A stretch of 64,000 nt of DNA, taken from NCBI GenBank assembly GCA_029844215.1, contig CM056727.1, forward strand, positions 22,729,450-22,793,449, in the 5' to 3' direction. The translations under genes were made by a program, and so were the position numbers. The notes under the pieces are model-generated. The model ran no database searches and was not told the origin of the DNA. It saw nothing but the letters and a program-made list of their open reading frames with translations. Source of the DNA: Przewalskia tangutica. Lineage: Eukaryota > Streptophyta > Magnoliopsida > Solanales > Solanaceae. Positions 60,234 to 64,000 of the stretch are shown one piece after another; the first letter of the stretch is position 1, and each line of letters starts with the position of its first letter.

Positions 60234-63200
60234 ATGGATAGTAGCAAGTATGTGAGGTATACACCAGAGCAAGTGGAGGCTTTGGAAAGGGTTTATGCAG
60301 AATGTCCAAAGCCTACTTCTTTGAAAAGGCATCAGCTCATTAGGGAGTGCTCCCTTCTTGCTAATATTGACCCTAAACAGATCAAAGTCTGGTTTCAGAA
60401 CCGAAGGTATTCTCAAGAATCTGTTTTTGATTTTTCTTTTTGTAGAGATTGCTTGGAAGGGTTTTTTGTATTTTCCTTCTTGCCCAAATGATAGTGTTTT
60501 CTTGAAGAAAAAAAGTGTTATTTTCTGGGAAAAGAAATGTTTTTTCAAACATGTCTGGATGTGAGTAAACCTTTTCAAGCCTTTTTTCCTTTTTGAAGTT
60601 GAGGTCAGATGTGATAAAAGGGCCTTTACAAATTTACAGTTTCATGCTTTTGAATGAGTTGTGTCTGTTTGTTCATTTTGCTCGTCTTTCTGAGATGGAA
60701 AAGAAAGTGTTTAACTGCTGAATCTGAATCATAAGGGAAACTTTAGCCATTGTGTATTAGGAGTACTTTGTTAAAGGGCCTTGTTTTTTTTTATTTCTTT
60801 ATCAATTTTAGTAAGTCAAGGGCTAAATGATTTTTCAAATTTTGTTTTTGATCATCTGCATCTTTGATATCTATGTTTTATTTATGGAATGCTAAAGTAA
60901 TTTTGGTGCATATGGTTTGTTTGTCACCATCTGCTTCTGTGACCTCAATTGTTTATTAATTTAATGAGAAGAAAGATGTGGACAGGTTTGGCCGTGACCT
61001 CTATTTGTCCTTGTATTAGATTACCAATTTTTTTTTGAATCAGTTTAGGTGTAAAGTGAAAGAAAGTTTGGATCTTGAACTTATCTTTGTGGTTCTCCCT
61101 CCACTACTGAACATTGCCATAATCAGTACTTAAGGTAATAGTTTGTAATTCTTAATCTGTCTTCAGTAAGAGAGCAGTAGATATGTGTATGCACCTATGT
61201 TTTCCTCAAATTAGAACTTTACTCTCCAGTATTTCTTTTGGAAAAATGTCAAGTTCTATTCACTGGCATGCTTCATTTGGAGCATGTGTATAGCTCAGAA
61301 GGAGAAATAGCGCAAATCAGTATCTCCTTTACCTTCTGCAGATGTCGTGAGAAACAGAGGAAGGAGGCATCTCATCTCCAGACTGTTAACAGGAAACTGA
61401 CTGCTATGAACAGACTGTTGATGGAAGAGAATGACCGATTGCAGAAGCAGGTTTCACATCTTGTGTATGATAATGGCTACATGCGACAACAGTTGCATAC
61501 TGTGAGTTACACGTTTACCACCTTAGTATTTGGTGGAGATTCCAGTGCTTTTTCTTTGCTAAAAGAGCGAATTGGTTTTCACAGGGATTGATTAAAATTG
61601 TTCTGTTCAATGGACCATATTTCAAATTCTTATGTTTAAATCTGTCATCTTTTGTTGGAATTCTAAATTACAAAGTTGACCTGCTAAAACTTGTACGAGC
61701 TGCATTCAATTTCTGTCCTTTTATCCTTTCATAAATCATGTTCTACAGTCCATGCCGTATATTGTATACTTCTTTTTTGTATAATGAAACTCAAGATGCA
61801 TTGTAGCAGGTTAACAGTACGACCATGGATACCTGCTGTGAGTCTGTGGTCGTGAGTGGTCAGCAGCAGCAACAAAACCCAACGCCTCAGCATCCGCAAA
61901 GGGATGCTAACAACCCAGCTGGGTAACAAGACTTTATCCATCTGTAATATTAATATTTATGGTTGAACAGCTGATTTATTTTCTTTTTTCATGTCTTTTT
62001 TTGAAGTCTTCTAGCAATAGCTGAAGAGACCCTGGCAGAGTTCCTTAGTAAAGCTACTGGAACTGCTATCGACTGGGTGCAGATGATTGGGATGAAGGTA
62101 AGTCGTTTCTTTAATAGCACATTTCTAGCCTGTGTATCATTGATTCATTTCGTATGTTTAATTCCCCTTTCCTTTTCTGATTTAGCCTGGTCCGGAATCT
62201 ATTGGCATCGTCGCTGTTTCCCGCAACTGTAAAGGTGTTGCAGCACGAGCCTGTGGCCTTGTGAGTCTAGAGCCCATGAAGGTAGTTCCTCCTACTCCCT
62301 TTCTAATTGATATATATCTATTCGCAGATAATTGCTGTCTTCCCTAGTGTCTTGTTTTAGCCTTGTCTTTGAGTTGTAGAAAGTGTTGTTTCAGGTCGCT
62401 GAGATCCTTAAAGATCGTCCTTCTTGGTATCGCGATTGCCGTTGCCTTGATATACTGAGTGTAATACCTACAGGAAATGGAGGGACAATAGAGCTCATAT
62501 ACCTGCAGGTTTGTGGTGTTTCCGTGTTTAAGATGTGGTTTGTTTGAGGCAAAGTGGATCTGAGAATTAAGTTAATTCAGCACTCAAGCATTGGTTGTTG
62601 CTATGTTACTTCACTAGACTTATGCACCAACTACATTGGCATCGGCTCGTGACTTTTGGACATTGAGATACACTACAAGTTTAGAAGATGGAAGTCTCGT
62701 GGTATGTATTAGGCATAATCCAAAAAATTGTATTAGAACTTTCCCAATCCAATTATGTGTCTCCGTATAAGCAATGTAAGCAACCAATATTTTCTTGCAT
62801 TCATATTTCTGGGATCTAATTTGCAGATATGTGAAAGATCTTTGACGTCTGCCACTGGAGGTCCAACAGGCCCTCCTGCTACTAGTTATGTTAGGGCGAA
62901 AATGTTACCAAGTGGTTACCTCATACGGCCTTGTGAAGGTGGGGGCTCAATAATCAACATTGTTGATCATATCGATCTTGATGTGAGTAAATGTAATTGG
63001 TCAATTATTGAGCTTTGTTTTTACCTGGATTCCTTCTTTTAGAACAAACATTTTTGGTGTACAGGCTTGCAGTGTTCCTGAAGTCCTCAGGCCACTTTAT
63101 GAATCGTCCAAGATCCTTGCTCAGAAAATGACAATGGCTGTAAGAAATTTCTTATGTCGTCTGTCTCGGCAACTGGCTATTTTAAGAAGTCAACTAACCT

Positions 63201-63968
63201 TAAGATATCTGTGCAGTCCTTGCGATACATAAGGCAGATAGCTCAAGAAACCAGTGGAGAAATCCAATATGCCGGAGGTCGGCAACCTGCCGTTTTGAGG
63301 GCATTTAGTCAGAGATTATGCTGGTAAAAACTCAGATGCTTGTTAGAGACACAAATACACTACGCTATGCTAACACCTAACAGTTTGAATCAAGCTTTTG
63401 GCTTTGATGTTCTTGTATTAGTTTTTGCGCACAAGTCTTGCAACTAGCTTGCTACTGGAAATCTTTCATTCTCAATATTTACTGCAGGGGATTCAATAAT
63501 GCGGTTAGTGGATTTATTGATGATGGTTGGACAATTATGGGTAGTGATGGTGTGGAGGATGTAACAATTGCTGTAAACTCATCACCAAGTAAATTCCTTG
63601 ATGCACAATACACCACCTTGTCAATTCTCCCTACTTTTGGAGGAGTCCTGTGTGCAAGAGCATCAATGCTTCTTCAGGTATGTTAAGTTCGTGTACATAT
63701 AGGACACATTGCTGTAATAGTATCACATTTTCTAATTGCTGGATGTGGTGGTGGCCTACTTTGCACTTTCCTTTTGTAGAATGTCTGCCCTGCTTTGCTT
63801 GTCCGTTTTCTTAGGGAGCACCGTTTGGAGTGGGCTGACTATGGAGTTGATGCTTACTCTGCTGCATCTCTCAAAGCGAGCCCCTATGCTGTTCCTTGTG
63901 CCAGACCTGGTGTCTTCCCCAGTAGCCAGGTCATTTTACCACTTGCTCAGACTGTCGAGCACGAGGAG
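60234..63968 (+). CDS. Class III HD-ZIP transcription factor, PHB/PHV type (5' part)
   Basis: A nuclear regulator of adaxial leaf fate, meristem and vascular patterning. Twelve exons are visible: 60234-60406, 61342-61501, 61810-61922, 62007-62097, 62186-62281, 62395-62508, 62618-62701, 62827-62982, 63065-63139, 63217-63323, 63488-63677 and 63780-63968. All join in phase, giving 516 residues. The homeodomain spans about 7-66 (KYVRYTPEQVEALERVYAEC, IKVWFQNRRCREKQRKEASH). The leucine zipper follows (VNRKLTAMNRLLMEENDRLQ). A Gln-rich linker (VVVSGQQQQQNP) leads to a START domain from about residue 150 (LLAIAEETLAEFLSKATGTA), ending near 365. SATGGPTGPP and the linker favour PHB/PHV over REV or ATHB8/15. 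The MEKHLA end lies beyond the window. Translation starts at 60234, giving a short N-terminus. Slight oddities: LCWGFN and HRLEWADYG where the family has R and S. Confidence 0.93.
62087..62195 (+). promoter_or_regulatory. miR165/166 target site split by an intron
   Basis: TTGGGATGAAG (62087-62097) ends exon 4 and CCTGGTCCGG (62186-62195) begins exon 5; joined in the mRNA they form the 21-nt target of miR165/166 within the START domain. Cleavage by this microRNA confines HD-ZIP III expression (established). The intron prevents pairing on DNA or unspliced RNA. The match looks intact, with a T at the first position where PHB has C. Confidence 0.92.
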
Positions 63969-64000
63969 GTAATTAGGTCTTATGTTATATTTTGTGATTT

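Noticed and set aside
1..64000. CRISPR arrays, operons, prokaryotic or viral gene clusters
   Set aside because: No regularly spaced repeats, ribosome-binding sites or contiguous gene sets; all genes have plant-type introns.

Overview
This is plant nuclear DNA, most likely from a Solanaceae species. Genes are split by GT-AG introns, spacers are AT-rich, and retroelements are layered on one another. SINEs resembling the tobacco TS family (ending in TTG repeats) and other Solanaceae and Au-type SINEs sit in introns. Species assignment is inference.

Left third (1-22.8 kb). Only one host exon is present: the first exon of an AAE14-like OSB-CoA ligase (4557-4756, minus). To its left are two nested solo LTRs. 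To its right is a Ty1/copia element (5023-19646, minus) with both LTRs, which has itself been invaded by a hAT DNA transposon (about 5880-12690) and a 2.7 kb solo LTR (14726-17454). The hAT carries a rearranged Ty3-like gag fragment, so there are three levels of nesting. A 1.1 kb PIF/Harbinger-like element (21285-22383) and a MITE follow.

Middle (22.8-43 kb). A SINA-type RING E3 ligase gene is broken by a nonsense codon and a one-base insertion, and its second intron holds nested Stowaway-like MITEs. A Tourist-like MITE follows, then a degenerate L1-type LINE (29949-36285) with a 17-bp target duplication, two SINE copies, and an intact six-exon NF-YA transcription factor gene (38089-42379).

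Right third (43-64 kb). An intact RPS25 gene (minus) has a telo-box and site II promoter. Several MITEs follow, then a two-exon mitochondrial-type ribosomal protein L20 gene (minus). The L20 intron carries a genomic copy of part of the NF-YA gene in antisense to L20. Next come fragments of a second related copia element, and finally the 5' two-thirds of a PHB/PHV-type class III HD-ZIP gene with a miR165/166 site split by an intron; it runs off the right edge.

The host genes are ordinary single-copy style plant genes and do not form a cluster. No CRISPR, tRNA, rRNA or evident new enzymatic system was seen. The most unusual features are the antisense NF-YA fragment in the L20 intron, the tandem uORFs before the HD-ZIP III start, the truncated SINA gene, and the layered transposons with readable target duplications.
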